Shown here piece by piece: positions 1 through 9,113 of a stretch of DNA of 64,000 bases. This stretch comes from Anaspis maculata (taxonomy: Eukaryota; Arthropoda; Insecta; Coleoptera; Scraptiidae). Under the pieces are notes generated by a model that made no database searches, had not been told where the DNA came from, and saw nothing but the letters and a program-made list of their open reading frames with translations. Where the stretch lies: contig OX421967.1 of NCBI GenBank assembly GCA_949128115.1, forward strand, positions 59,594,855-59,658,854. Reading direction: 5' to 3'. The position numbers and the translations under genes were made by a program. Within the stretch, counting starts at the first letter, position 1; each line of letters begins with the position of its first letter.

Positions 1-43
1 AAAATCATATAACACAAAGAAAATGATCACAAAACGTATCAAT

Positions 44-59
44 CGAGAGAGAAATCTCG
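44..59. promoter_or_regulatory. GAGAGAG motif inside a short dyad (representative unit)
   Basis: CGAGA (44-48) and TCTCG (55-59) form an inverted repeat around a GAGAGAG run (45-51). It lies upstream of the promoter in nearly every unit. GA-rich motifs are bound by GAGA factor and CLAMP in Drosophila, where CLAMP acts at the histone locus. Binding here is inference only. Confidence 0.3.
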
Positions 60-94
60 GAATTTTGGGAAACTTTCGTTTCTAGGAAAAACAC

Positions 95-122
95 GGCCAC
101 GTGGATGGCCAAGTTTCACGTG
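95..122 (+). promoter_or_regulatory. Paired E-boxes (CACGTG) upstream of copy 1
   Basis: Two CACGTG palindromes lie at 98-103 and 117-122, 19 bp apart. The first is embedded in a larger inverted repeat, GGCCA (95-99) and TGGCC (106-110). They lie about 110 and 90 bp upstream of the predicted start site and recur at the same offset in nearly every unit. A few units change the second box to CACATGTG (near 5056, 7526, 9010) or CACGTTTG (near 35703, 43611, 44101, 46077, 48050, 60898). Such sites can bind bHLH-type factors; the factor here is unknown. Confidence 0.5.
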
Positions 123-140
123 TGAAGTTTTCAGACAGAT

Positions 141-145
141 CCAAT
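141..145 (+). promoter_or_regulatory. CCAAT box of copy 1
   Basis: CCAAT lies 37 bp upstream of the TATA box, a usual promoter position and one common in histone H2A/H2B promoters. It recurs at the same offset across the array. Confidence 0.5.
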
Positions 146-177
146 TATTGTCACGCCTCACTGGTCGGACAGACAGG

Positions 178-185
178 TATAAATA
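178..185 (+). promoter_or_regulatory. TATA box of copy 1
   Basis: TATAAATA matches the TATA consensus. Its first T is 31 bp upstream of the A of the TCATTT initiator at 207-212, the optimal metazoan spacing. I saw no altered TATA in any unit. The fixed geometry argues that every unit carries its own RNA polymerase II promoter. Confidence 0.8.
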
Positions 186-206
186 CTAGGTCGAGCTGGC
201 CACGAT

Positions 207-212
207 TCATTT
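207..212 (+). promoter_or_regulatory. Initiator (Inr) and predicted transcription start, copy 1
   Basis: TCATTT fits the arthropod Inr consensus TCA(G/T)T(C/T), with A209 as predicted +1. The leader would be only 13 nt, ending at ATG 222 in a favourable context (G at -3, G at +4). Some units read TTGGAATGG instead of TTGAAATGG just before the ATG, which keeps the purine at -3. A few units have GATCCATTT in place of GATTCATTT (2181, 3663, 6133, 10085), which weakens the Inr. Confidence 0.6.
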
Positions 213-221
213 GTCATTGAA

Positions 222-458
222 ATGGCGCAGGGTGAAGTCGACCCAACTTTCAGCATTGTCCTTGGATATTTGAAATTGTTACAAGATGACATATTCGATC
301 CGCTCGATTCTGTTCTGACAAGGAACAATCTCAGAATATTCTCGCGACAACTGACGGAAGCTCTGGAGGAGATGACTGTGTCAGACAACACTGGGTCTTT
401 GAGGGAGCTTCTGGAACCCGAGCTGGAACCAGTACAACGAATTCGGCCTCCGGGTTGA
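222..458 (+). CDS. Acidic mini-histone H2A-like protein, copy 1 (reference copy)
   Basis: 78-aa protein matching the majority sequence. Charge is strongly negative: 14 Asp/Glu against 7 Lys/Arg, with one lysine. No signal peptide, membrane segment or cysteine is visible. Residues 8-51 read as two or three amphipathic helices. Three segments parallel histone H2A in order: residues 8-17 (P-T-F-S-I-V-L-G/E-Y-L) against the start of H2A helix 2 (H2A 48-58, ending VLEYL); residues 38-48 (RIFSRQLTEAL) against RIIPRHLQLAI (77-87); and residues 71-77 (VQRIRPP) against the docking segment IQAVLLP (111-117). Arg42 to Gln72 spans 30 residues, against 31 in H2A. The basic N-terminal tail and helix 1 of H2A are missing. 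The gene has its own TATA/Inr and a histone-type 3' end, which independently supports a histone origin. The function is unknown: a chromatin component, a dimer mimic or a selfish amplified gene are all possible. That the ORF is real is likely; the H2A ancestry is a moderate inference. Confidence 0.8.
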   Translation: MAQGEVDPTFSIVLGYLKLLQDDIFDPLDSVLTRNNLRIFSRQLTEALEEMTVSDNTGSLRELLEPELEPVQRIRPPG

Positions 459-477
459 TCCCGAAACCGAAAAAACC

Positions 478-493
478 GGTTCTTTTCAGAACC
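478..493 (+). terminator. Histone-type mRNA 3' stem-loop of copy 1
   Basis: GGTTCTTTTCAGAACC forms a perfect 6-bp stem (478-483 with 488-493) and a TTTC loop (484-487), 19 nt after the stop codon. It satisfies the histone stem-loop consensus: two G-C pairs at the base, U-A closing pair, U-rich four-base loop, A-rich flanks. In histone mRNAs this element is bound by SLBP and replaces polyadenylation. The element is kept in essentially every unit. Exceptions are a C-A mismatch in copies 9 and 14 and a TTTT loop in copies 82 and 86. I saw no AATAAA between the stop codon and the next promoter in this unit. Confidence 0.85.
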
Positions 494-509
494 AAAAATC
501 ATATAACAC

Positions 510-520
510 AAAGAAAATGA
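510..520 (+). promoter_or_regulatory. Purine-rich downstream element (HDE-like) of copy 1
   Basis: AAAGAAAATGA begins 17 nt after the stem-loop, the position of the histone downstream element that pairs with U7 snRNA. With the stem-loop it makes a complete histone 3'-processing signal. Cleavage would fall between the two, around 497-503. Confidence 0.6.
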
Positions 521-715
521 TCACAAAACGTATCAATCAAGAGAGAAATCTCGGAATAATGGGAAACTTTTGTTTCTAGGAAAAACACGGCCACGTGGAT
601 GGCCAAGTTTCACGTGTGAAGTTTTCAGACAGATCCAATTATTGTCACGCCTCACTGGTCGGACAGACAGGTATAAATACTAGGTCGAGCTGGCCACGAT
701 TCATTTGTCATTGAA

Positions 716-952
716 ATGGCGCAGGGTGAAGTCGACCCAACTTTCAGCATTGTCTTTGGATATTTGAAATTGTTACAAGATGACATATTCGATCCGCTCG
801 ATTCTGTTCTGACAAGGAACAATCTCAGAATATTCTCGCGACAACTGACGGAAGCTCTGGAGGAGATGACTGTGTCAGACAACACTGGGTCTTTGAGGGA
901 GCTTCTGGAACCCGAGCTGGAACCAGTACAACGAATTCGGCCTCCGGGTTGA
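716..952 (+). CDS. Mini-H2A-like protein, copy 2
   Basis: Intact; L14F. Promoter and stem-loop as in copy 1. Confidence 0.75.
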   Translation: MAQGEVDPTFSIVFGYLKLLQDDIFDPLDSVLTRNNLRIFSRQLTEALEEMTVSDNTGSLRELLEPELEPVQRIRPPG

Positions 953-1209
953 TCCCGAAACCGAAAAAACCGGTTCTTTTCAGAACCAAAAATCAAATAA
1001 CACAAAGAAAATGATCACAAAACGTATCAATCGAGAGAGAAATCTCGGAATAATGGGAAACTTTCGTTTCTAGGAAAAACACGGCCACGTGGATGGCCAA
1101 GTTTCACGTGTGAAGTTTTCAGACAGATCCAATTATTGTCACGCCTCACTGGTCGGACAGACAGGTATAAATACTAGGTCGAGCTGGCCACGATTCATTT
1201 GTCATTGAA

Positions 1210-1446
1210 ATGGCGCAGGGTAAAGTCGACCCAACTTTCAGCATTGTCCTTGGATATTTGAAATTGTTACAAGATGACATATTCGATCCGCTCGATTCTG
1301 TTCTGACAAGGAACAATCTCAGAATATTCTCGCGACAACTGACGGAAGCTCTGGAGGAGATGACTGTGTCAGACAACACTGGGTCTTTGAGGGAGCTTCT
1401 GGAACCCGAGCTGGAACCAGTACAACGAATTCGGCCTCCGGGTTGA
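1210..1446 (+). CDS. Mini-H2A-like protein, copy 3
   Basis: Intact; E5K. Confidence 0.75.
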   Translation: MAQGKVDPTFSIVLGYLKLLQDDIFDPLDSVLTRNNLRIFSRQLTEALEEMTVSDNTGSLRELLEPELEPVQRIRPPG

Positions 1447-1703
1447 TCCCGAAACCGAAAAAACCGGTTCTTTTCAGAACCAAAAATCATATAACACCAA
1501 GAAAATGATCACAAAACGTATCAATCGAGAGAGAAATCTCGGAATTTTGGGAAACTTTCGTTTCTAGAAAAAACACGGCCACGTGGATGGCCAAGTTTCA
1601 CGTGTGAAGTTTTCAGACAGATCCAATTATTGTCACGCCTCACTGGTCGGACAGACAGGTATAAATACTAGGTCGAGCTGGCCACGATTCATTTGTCATT
1701 GAA

Positions 1704-1940
1704 ATGGCGCAGGGTGAAGTCGACCCAACTTTCAGCATTGTCCTTGAATATTTGAAATTGTTACAAGATGACATATTCGATCCGCTCGATTCTGTTCTGA
1801 CAAGGAACAATCTCAGAATATTCTCGCGACAACTGACGAAAGCTCTGGAGGAGATGACTGTGTCAGACAACACTGGGTCTTTGAGGGAGCTTCTGGAACC
1901 CGAGCTGGAACCAGTACAACGAATTCGGCCTCCGGGTTGA
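1704..1940 (+). CDS. Mini-H2A-like protein, copy 4
   Basis: Intact; G15E (restores the VLEYL motif of H2A helix 2) and E46K. Confidence 0.75.
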   Translation: MAQGEVDPTFSIVLEYLKLLQDDIFDPLDSVLTRNNLRIFSRQLTKALEEMTVSDNTGSLRELLEPELEPVQRIRPPG

Positions 1941-2197
1941 TCCCGATACCGAAAAAACCGGTTCTTTTCAGAACCAAAAATCATATAACACAAAGAAAAT
2001 GATCACAAAACGTATCAATCGAGAGAGAAATCTCGGAATTTTGGGAAACTTTCGTTTCTAGGAAAAACACGGCCACGTGGATGGCCAAGTTTCACGTGTG
2101 AAGTTTTCAGACAGATCCAATTATTGTCACGCCTCACTGGACGGACAGACAGGTATAAATACTAGGTCGAGCTGGCCACGATCCATTTGTCATTGAA

Positions 2198-2434
2198 ATG
2201 GCGCAGGGTGAAGTCGACCCAACTTTCAGCATTGTCCTTGAATATTTGAAATTGTTACAAGATGACATATTCGATCCGCTCGATTCTGTTCTGACAAGGA
2301 ACAATCTCAGAATATTCTCGCGACAACTGACGGAAGCTCTGGAGGAGATGACTGTGTCAGACAACACTGGGTCTTTGAGGGAGCTTCTGGAACCCGAGCT
2401 GGAACCAGTACAACGAATTCGGCCTCCGGGTTGA
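2198..2434 (+). CDS. Mini-H2A-like protein, copy 5
   Basis: Intact; G15E. Initiator reads CCATTT. Confidence 0.75.
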   Translation: MAQGEVDPTFSIVLEYLKLLQDDIFDPLDSVLTRNNLRIFSRQLTEALEEMTVSDNTGSLRELLEPELEPVQRIRPPG

Positions 2435-2691
2435 TCCCGAAACCGAAAAAACCGGTTCTTTTCAGAACCAAAAATCATATAACACAAAGAAAATGATCAC
2501 AAAACGTATCAATCGAGAGAGAAATCTCGGAATGATGGGAAACTTTCGTTTCTAGGAAAAACACGGCCACGTGGATGGCCAAGTTTCACGTGTGAAGTTT
2601 TCAGACAGATCCAATTATTGTCACGCCTCACTGGTCGGACAGACAGGTATAAATACTAGGTCGAGCTGGCCACGATTCATTTGTCATTGAA

Positions 2692-2928
2692 ATGGCGCAG
2701 GGTGGAGTCGACCCAACTTTCAGCATTGTCCTTGGATATTTGAAATTGTTACAAGATGACATATTCGATCCGCTCGATTCTGTTCTGACAAGGAACAATC
2801 TCAGAATATTCTCGCGACAACTGACGGAAGCTCTGGAGGAGATGACTGTGTCAGACAACACTGGGTCTTTGAGGGAGGTTCTGGAACCCGAGCTGGAACC
2901 AGTACAACGAATTCGGCCTCCGGGTTGA
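2692..2928 (+). CDS. Mini-H2A-like protein, copy 6
   Basis: Intact; E5G, L63V. Confidence 0.75.
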   Translation: MAQGGVDPTFSIVLGYLKLLQDDIFDPLDSVLTRNNLRIFSRQLTEALEEMTVSDNTGSLREVLEPELEPVQRIRPPG

Positions 2929-3185
2929 TCCCGAAACCGAAAAAACCGGTTCTTTTCAGAACCAAAAATCATATAACACAAAGAAAATGATCACAAAACG
3001 TATCAATCGAGAGAGAAATCTCGGAATAATGGGAAACTTTCGTTTCTAGGAAAAACACGGCCACGTGGATGGCCAAGTTTCACGTGTGAAGTTTTCAGAC
3101 AGATCCAATTATTGTCACGCCTCACTGGTCGGACAGACAGGTATAAATACTAGGTCGAGCTGGCCACGATTCATTTGTCATTGAA

Positions 3186-3422
3186 ATGGCGCAGGGTGAA
3201 GTCGACCCAACTTTCAGCATTGTCCTTGGATATTTGAAATTGTTACAAGATGACATATTCGATCCGCTCGATTCTGTTCTGACAGGGAACAATCTCAGAA
3301 TATTCTCGCGACAACTGACGGAAGCTCTGGAGGAGATGACTGTGTCAGACAACACTGGGTCTTTGAGGGAGCTTCTGGAACCCGAGCTGGAACCAGTACA
3401 ACGAATTCGGCCTCCGGGTTGA
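3186..3422 (+). CDS. Mini-H2A-like protein, copy 7
   Basis: Intact; R34G. Confidence 0.75.
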   Translation: MAQGEVDPTFSIVLGYLKLLQDDIFDPLDSVLTGNNLRIFSRQLTEALEEMTVSDNTGSLRELLEPELEPVQRIRPPG

Positions 3423-3679
3423 TCCCGATACCGAAAAAACCGGTTCTTTTCAGAACCAAAAATCATATAACACAAAGAAAATGATCACAAAACGTATCAA
3501 TCGAGAGAGAAATCTCGGAATTTTGGGAAACTTTCGTTTCTAGGAAAAACACGGCCACGTGGATGGCCAAGTTTCACGTGTGAAGTTTTCAGACAGATCC
3601 AATTATTGTCACGCCTCACTGGACGGACAGACAGGTATAAATACTAGGTCGAGCTGGCCACGATCCATTTGTCATTGAA

Positions 3680-3916
3680 ATGGCGCAGGGTGAAGTCGAC
3701 CCAACTTTCAGCATTGTCCTTGAATATTTGAAATTGTTACAAGATGACATATTCGATCCGCTCGATTCTGTTCTGACAAGGAACAATCTCAGAATATTCT
3801 CGCGACAACTGACGGAAGCTCTGGAGGAGATGACTGTGTCAGACAACACTGGGTCTTTGAGGGAGCTTCTGGAACCCGAGCTGGAACCAGTACAACGAAT
3901 TCGGCCTCCGGGTTGA
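3680..3916 (+). CDS. Mini-H2A-like protein, copy 8
   Basis: Intact; G15E. First unit of a block repeated 2470 bp downstream (copy 13). Confidence 0.75.
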   Translation: MAQGEVDPTFSIVLEYLKLLQDDIFDPLDSVLTRNNLRIFSRQLTEALEEMTVSDNTGSLRELLEPELEPVQRIRPPG

Positions 3917-4173
3917 TCCCGAAACCGAAAAAACCGGTTCTTTTCAGAACCAAAAATCATATAACACAAAGAAAATGATCACAAAACGTATCAATCGAGA
4001 GAGAAATCTCGGAATGATGGGAAACTTTCGTTTCTAGGAAAAACACGGCCACGTGGATGGCCAAGTTTCACGTGTGAAGTTTTCAGACAGATCCAATTAT
4101 TGTCACGCCTCACTGGTCGGACAGACAGGTATAAATACTAGGTCGAGCTGGCCACGATTCATTTGTCATTGAA

Positions 4174-4410
4174 ATGGCGCAGGGTGGAGTCGACCCAACT
4201 TTCAGCATTGTCCTTGGATATTTGAAATTGTTACAAGATGACATATTCGATCCGCTCGATTCTGTTCTGACAAGGAACAATCTCAGAATATTCTCGCGAC
4301 AACTGACGGAAGCTCTGGAGGAGATGACTGTGTCAGACAACACTGGGTCTTTGAGGGAGCTTCTGGAACCCGAGCTGGAACCAGTTCAACGAATTCGGCC
4401 TCCGGGTTGA
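4174..4410 (+). CDS. Mini-H2A-like protein, copy 9
   Basis: Intact; E5G. Its stem-loop at 4430-4445 reads GGTCCT on the 5' arm, giving a C-A mismatch in the stem. Confidence 0.75.
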   Translation: MAQGGVDPTFSIVLGYLKLLQDDIFDPLDSVLTRNNLRIFSRQLTEALEEMTVSDNTGSLRELLEPELEPVQRIRPPG

Positions 4411-4667
4411 TCCCGATACCGAAAAAACCGGTCCTTTTCAGAACCAAAAATCATATAACACAAAGAAAATGATCACAAAACGTATCAATCGAGAGAGAAA
4501 TCTCGGAATTTTGGGAAACTTTCGTTTCTAGGAAAAACACGGCCACGTGGATGGCCAAGTTTCACGTGTGAAGTTTTCAGACAGATCCAATTATTGTCAC
4601 GCCTCGTTGGTCGGACAGACAGGTATAAATACTAGGTCGAGCTGGCCACGATTCATTTGTCATTGAA

Positions 4668-4904
4668 ATGGCGCAGGGTGAAGTCGACCCAACTTTCAGC
4701 ATTGTCCTTGGATATTTGAAATTGTTACAAGATGACATATTCGATCCGCTCGATTCTGTTCTGACAAGGAACAATCTCAGAATATTCTCGCGACAACTGA
4801 CGGAAGCTCTGGAGGAGATGACTGTGTCAGACAACACTGGGTCTTTGAGGGAGCTTCTGGAACCCGAGCTGGAACCAGTACAACGAATTCGGCCTCCGGG
4901 TTGA
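4668..4904 (+). CDS. Mini-H2A-like protein, copy 10
   Basis: Intact, majority protein. The upstream GTTGGTC variant at 4606 is shared with copy 15. Confidence 0.75.
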   Translation: MAQGEVDPTFSIVLGYLKLLQDDIFDPLDSVLTRNNLRIFSRQLTEALEEMTVSDNTGSLRELLEPELEPVQRIRPPG

Positions 4905-5161
4905 TCCCGAAACCGAAAAAACCGGTTCTTTTCAGAACCAAAAATCATATAACACAAAGAAAATGATCACAAAACGTATCAATCGAGAGAGAAATCTCGG
5001 AATTTTGGGAAACTTTCGTTTCTAGGAAAAACACGGCCACGTGGATGGCCAAGTTTCACATGTGAAGTTTTCAGACAGATCCAATTATTGTCACGCCTCA
5101 CTGGTCGGACAGACAGGTATAAATACTAGGTCGAGCTGGCCACGATTCATTTGTCATTGAA

Positions 5162-5398
5162 ATGGCGCAGGGTGAAGTCGACCCAACTTTCAGCATTGTC
5201 CTTGGATATTTGAAATTGTTACAAGATGACATATTCGATCCGCTCGATTCTGTTCTGACAGGGAACAATCTCAGAATATTCTCGCGACAACTGACGGAAG
5301 CTCTGGAGGAGATGACTGTGTCAGACAACACTGGGTCTTTGAGGGAGCTTCTGGAACCCGAGCTGGAACCAGTACAACGAATTCGGCCTCCGGGTTGA
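5162..5398 (+). CDS. Mini-H2A-like protein, copy 11
   Basis: Intact; R34G. The second E-box is altered to CACATGTG. Confidence 0.75.
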   Translation: MAQGEVDPTFSIVLGYLKLLQDDIFDPLDSVLTGNNLRIFSRQLTEALEEMTVSDNTGSLRELLEPELEPVQRIRPPG

Positions 5399-5655
5399 TC
5401 CCGATACCGAAAAAACCGGTTCTTTTCAGAACCAAAAATCATATAACACAAAGAAAATGATCACAAAACGTATCAATCGAGAGAGAAATCTCGGAATAAT
5501 GGGAAACTTTCGTTTCTAGGAAAAACACGGCCACGTGGATGGCCAAGTTTCACGTGTGAAGTTTTCAGACAGATCCAATTATTGTCACGCCTCACTGGTC
5601 GGACAGACAGGTATAAATACTAGGTCGAGCTGGCCACGATTCATTTGTCATTGAA

Positions 5656-5892
5656 ATGGCGCAGGGTGAAGTCGACCCAACTTTCAGCATTGTCCTTGGA
5701 TATTTGAAATTGTTACAAGATGACATATTCGATCCGCTCGATTCTGTTCTGACAGGGAACAATCTCAGAATATTCTCGCGACAACTGACGGAAGCTCTGG
5801 AGGAGATGACTGTGTCAGACAACACTGGGTCTTTGAGGGAGGTTCTGGAACCCGAGCTGGAACCAGTACAACGAATTCGGCCTCCGGGTTGA
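5656..5892 (+). CDS. Mini-H2A-like protein, copy 12
   Basis: Intact; R34G and L63V together, a combination that suggests exchange between R34G and L63V units. Confidence 0.75.
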   Translation: MAQGEVDPTFSIVLGYLKLLQDDIFDPLDSVLTGNNLRIFSRQLTEALEEMTVSDNTGSLREVLEPELEPVQRIRPPG

Positions 5893-6149
5893 TCCCGAAA
5901 CCGAAAAAACCGGTTCTTTTCAGAACCAAAAATCATATAACACAAAGAAAATGATCACAAAACGTATCAATCGAGAGAGAAATCTCGGAATTTTGGGAAA
6001 CTTTCGTTTCTAGGAAAAACACGGCCACGTGGATGGCCAAGTTTCACGTGTGAAGTTTTCAGACAGATCCAATTATTGTCACGCCTCACTGGACGGACAG
6101 ACAGGTATAAATACTAGGTCGAGCTGGCCACGATCCATTTGTCATTGAA

Positions 6150-6386
6150 ATGGCGCAGGGTGAAGTCGACCCAACTTTCAGCATTGTCCTTGAATATTTG
6201 AAATTGTTACAAGATGACATATTCGATCCGCTCGATTCTGTTCTGACAAGGAACAATCTCAGAATATTCTCGCGACAACTGACGGAAGCTCTGGAGGAGA
6301 TGACTGTGTCAGACAACACTGGGTCTTTGAGGGAGCTTCTGGAACCCGAGCTGGAACCAGTACAACGAATTCGGCCTCCGGGTTGA
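6150..6386 (+). CDS. Mini-H2A-like protein, copy 13
   Basis: Intact; G15E. Duplicate of copy 8. Confidence 0.75.
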   Translation: MAQGEVDPTFSIVLEYLKLLQDDIFDPLDSVLTRNNLRIFSRQLTEALEEMTVSDNTGSLRELLEPELEPVQRIRPPG

Positions 6387-6643
6387 TCCCGAAACCGAAA
6401 AAACCGGTTCTTTTCAGAACCAAAAATCATATAACACAAAGAAAATGATCACAAAACGTATCAATCGAGAGAGAAATCTCGGAATGATGGGAAACTTTCG
6501 TTTCTAGGAAAAACACGGCCACGTGGATGGCCAAGTTTCACGTGTGAAGTTTTCAGACAGATCCAATTATTGTCACGCCTCACTGGTCGGACAGACAGGT
6601 ATAAATACTAGGTCGAGCTGGCCACGATTCATTTGTCATTGAA

Positions 6644-6880
6644 ATGGCGCAGGGTGGAGTCGACCCAACTTTCAGCATTGTCCTTGGATATTTGAAATTG
6701 TTACAAGATGACATATTCGATCCGCTCGATTCTGTTCTGACAAGGAACAATCTCAGAATATTCTCGCGACAACTGACGGAAGCTCTGGAGGAGATGACTG
6801 TGTCAGACAACACTGGGTCTTTGAGGGAGCTTCTGGAACCCGAGCTGGAACCAGTTCAACGAATTCGGCCTCCGGGTTGA
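6644..6880 (+). CDS. Mini-H2A-like protein, copy 14
   Basis: Intact; E5G. Same mismatched stem-loop (6900-6915) as copy 9. Confidence 0.75.
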   Translation: MAQGGVDPTFSIVLGYLKLLQDDIFDPLDSVLTRNNLRIFSRQLTEALEEMTVSDNTGSLRELLEPELEPVQRIRPPG

Positions 6881-7137
6881 TCCCGATACCGAAAAAACCG
6901 GTCCTTTTCAGAACCAAAAATCATATAACACAAAGAAAATGATCACAAAACGTATCAATCGAGAGAGAAATCTCGGAATTTTGGGAAACTTTCGTTTCTA
7001 GGAAAAACACGGCCACGTGGATGGCCAAGTTTCACGTGTGAAGTTTTCAGACAGATCCAATTATTGTCACGCCTCGTTGGTCGGACAGACAGGTATAAAT
7101 ACTAGGTCGAGCTGGCCACGATTCATTTGTCATTGAA

Positions 7138-7374
7138 ATGGCGCAGGGTGAAGTCGACCCAACTTTCAGCATTGTCCTTGGATATTTGAAATTGTTACAA
7201 GATGACATATTCGATCCGCTCGATTCTGTTCTGACAAGGAACAATCTCAGAATATTCTCGCGACAACTGACGGAAGCTCTGGAGGAGATGACTGTGTCAG
7301 ACAACACTGGGTCTTTGAGGGAGCTTCTGGAACCCGAGCTGGAACCAGTACAACGAATTCGGCCTCCGGGTTGA
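7138..7374 (+). CDS. Mini-H2A-like protein, copy 15
   Basis: Intact, majority protein; duplicate of copy 10. Confidence 0.75.
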   Translation: MAQGEVDPTFSIVLGYLKLLQDDIFDPLDSVLTRNNLRIFSRQLTEALEEMTVSDNTGSLRELLEPELEPVQRIRPPG

Positions 7375-7631
7375 TCCCGAAACCGAAAAAACCGGTTCTT
7401 TTCAGAACCAAAAATCATATAACACAAAGAAAATGATCACAAAACGTATCAATCGAGAGAGAAATCTCGGAATTTTGGGAAACTTTCGTTTCTAGGAAAA
7501 ACACGGCCACGTGGATGGCCAAGTTTCACATGTGAAGTTTTCAGACAGATCCAATTATTGTCACGCCTCACTGGTCGGACAGACAGGTATAAATACTAGG
7601 TCGAGCTGGCCACGATTCATTTGTCATTGAA

Positions 7632-7868
7632 ATGGCGCAAGGTGAAGTCGACCCAACTTTCAGCATTGTCCTTGGATATTTGAAATTGTTACAAGATGAC
7701 ATATTCGATCCGCTCGATTCTGTTCTGACAAGGAACAATCTCAGAATATTCTCGCGACAACTGACGGAAGCTCTGGAGGAGATGACTGTGTCAGACAACA
7801 CTGGGTCTTTGAGGGAGGTTCTGGAACCCGAGCTGGAACCAGTACAACGAATTCGGCCTCCGGGTTGA
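7632..7868 (+). CDS. Mini-H2A-like protein, copy 16
   Basis: Intact; L63V. The second E-box is CACATGTG. Confidence 0.75.
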   Translation: MAQGEVDPTFSIVLGYLKLLQDDIFDPLDSVLTRNNLRIFSRQLTEALEEMTVSDNTGSLREVLEPELEPVQRIRPPG

Positions 7869-8125
7869 TCCCGAAACCGAAAAAACCGGTTCTTTTCAGA
7901 ACCAAAAATCATATAACACAAAGAAAATGATCACAAAACGTATCAATCGAGAGAGAAATCTCGGAATAATGGGAAACTTTCGTTTCTAGGAAAAACACGG
8001 CCACGTGGATGGCCAAGTTTCACGTGTGAAGTTTTCAGACAGATCCAATTATTGTCACGCCTCACTGGTCGGACAGACAGGTATAAATACTAGGTCGAGC
8101 TGGCCACGATTCATTTGTCATTGAA

Positions 8126-8362
8126 ATGGCGCAGGGTGAAGTCGACCCAACTTTCAGCATTGTCCTTGGATATTTGAAATTGTTACAAGATGACATATTC
8201 GATCCGCTCGATTCTGTTCTGACAGGGAACAATCTCAGAATATTCTCGCGACAACTGACGGAAGCTCTGGAGGAGATGACTGTGTCAGACAACACTGGGT
8301 CTTTGAGGGAGCTTCTGGAACCCGAGCTGGAACCAGTACAACGAATTCGGCCTCCGGGTTGA
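8126..8362 (+). CDS. Mini-H2A-like protein, copy 17
   Basis: Intact; R34G. Confidence 0.75.
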   Translation: MAQGEVDPTFSIVLGYLKLLQDDIFDPLDSVLTGNNLRIFSRQLTEALEEMTVSDNTGSLRELLEPELEPVQRIRPPG

Positions 8363-8619
8363 TCCCGATACCGAAAAAACCGGTTCTTTTCAGAACCAAA
8401 AATCATATAACACAAAGAAAATGATCACAAAACGTATCAATCGAGAGAGAAATCTCGGAATTTTGGGAAACTTTCGTTTCTAGGAAAAACACGGCCACGT
8501 GGATGGCCAAGTTTCACGTGTGAAGTTTTCAGACAGATCCAATTATTGTCACGCCTCACTGGTCGGACAGACAGGTATAAATACTAGGTCGAGCTGGCCA
8601 CGATTCATTTGTCATTGAA

Positions 8620-8856
8620 ATGGCGCAGGGTGAAGTCGACCCAACTTTCAGCATTGTCCTTGAATATTTGAAATTGTTACAAGATGACATATTCGATCCG
8701 CTCGATTCTGTTCTGACAGGGAACAATCTCAGAATATTCTCGCGACAACTGACGGAAGCTCTGGAGGAGATGACTGTGTCAGACAACACTGGGTCTTTGA
8801 GGGAGCTTCTGGAACCCGAGCTGGAACCAGTACAACGAATTCGGCCTCCGGGTTGA
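8620..8856 (+). CDS. Mini-H2A-like protein, copy 18
   Basis: Intact; G15E and R34G. Confidence 0.75.
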   Translation: MAQGEVDPTFSIVLEYLKLLQDDIFDPLDSVLTGNNLRIFSRQLTEALEEMTVSDNTGSLRELLEPELEPVQRIRPPG

Positions 8857-9113
8857 TCCCGATACCGAAAAAACCGGTTCTTTTCAGAACCAAAAATCAT
8901 ATAACACAAAGAAAATGATCACAAAACGTATCAATCGAGAGAGAAATCTCGGAATTTTGGGAAACTTTCGTTTCTAGGAAAAACACGGCCACGTGGATGG
9001 CCAAGTTTCACATGTGAAGTTTTCAGACAGATCCAATTATTGTCACGCCTCACTGGTCGGACAGACAGGTATAAATACTAGGTCGAGCTGGCCACGATTC
9101 ATTTGTCATTGAA

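Noticed and set aside
158..511. 117-codon open frame on the minus strand, in nearly every unit
   Set aside because: It is antisense to the 78-aa gene and runs through its TATA, initiator and stem-loop. It has no promoter of its own and its sequence is the complement of constrained elements.
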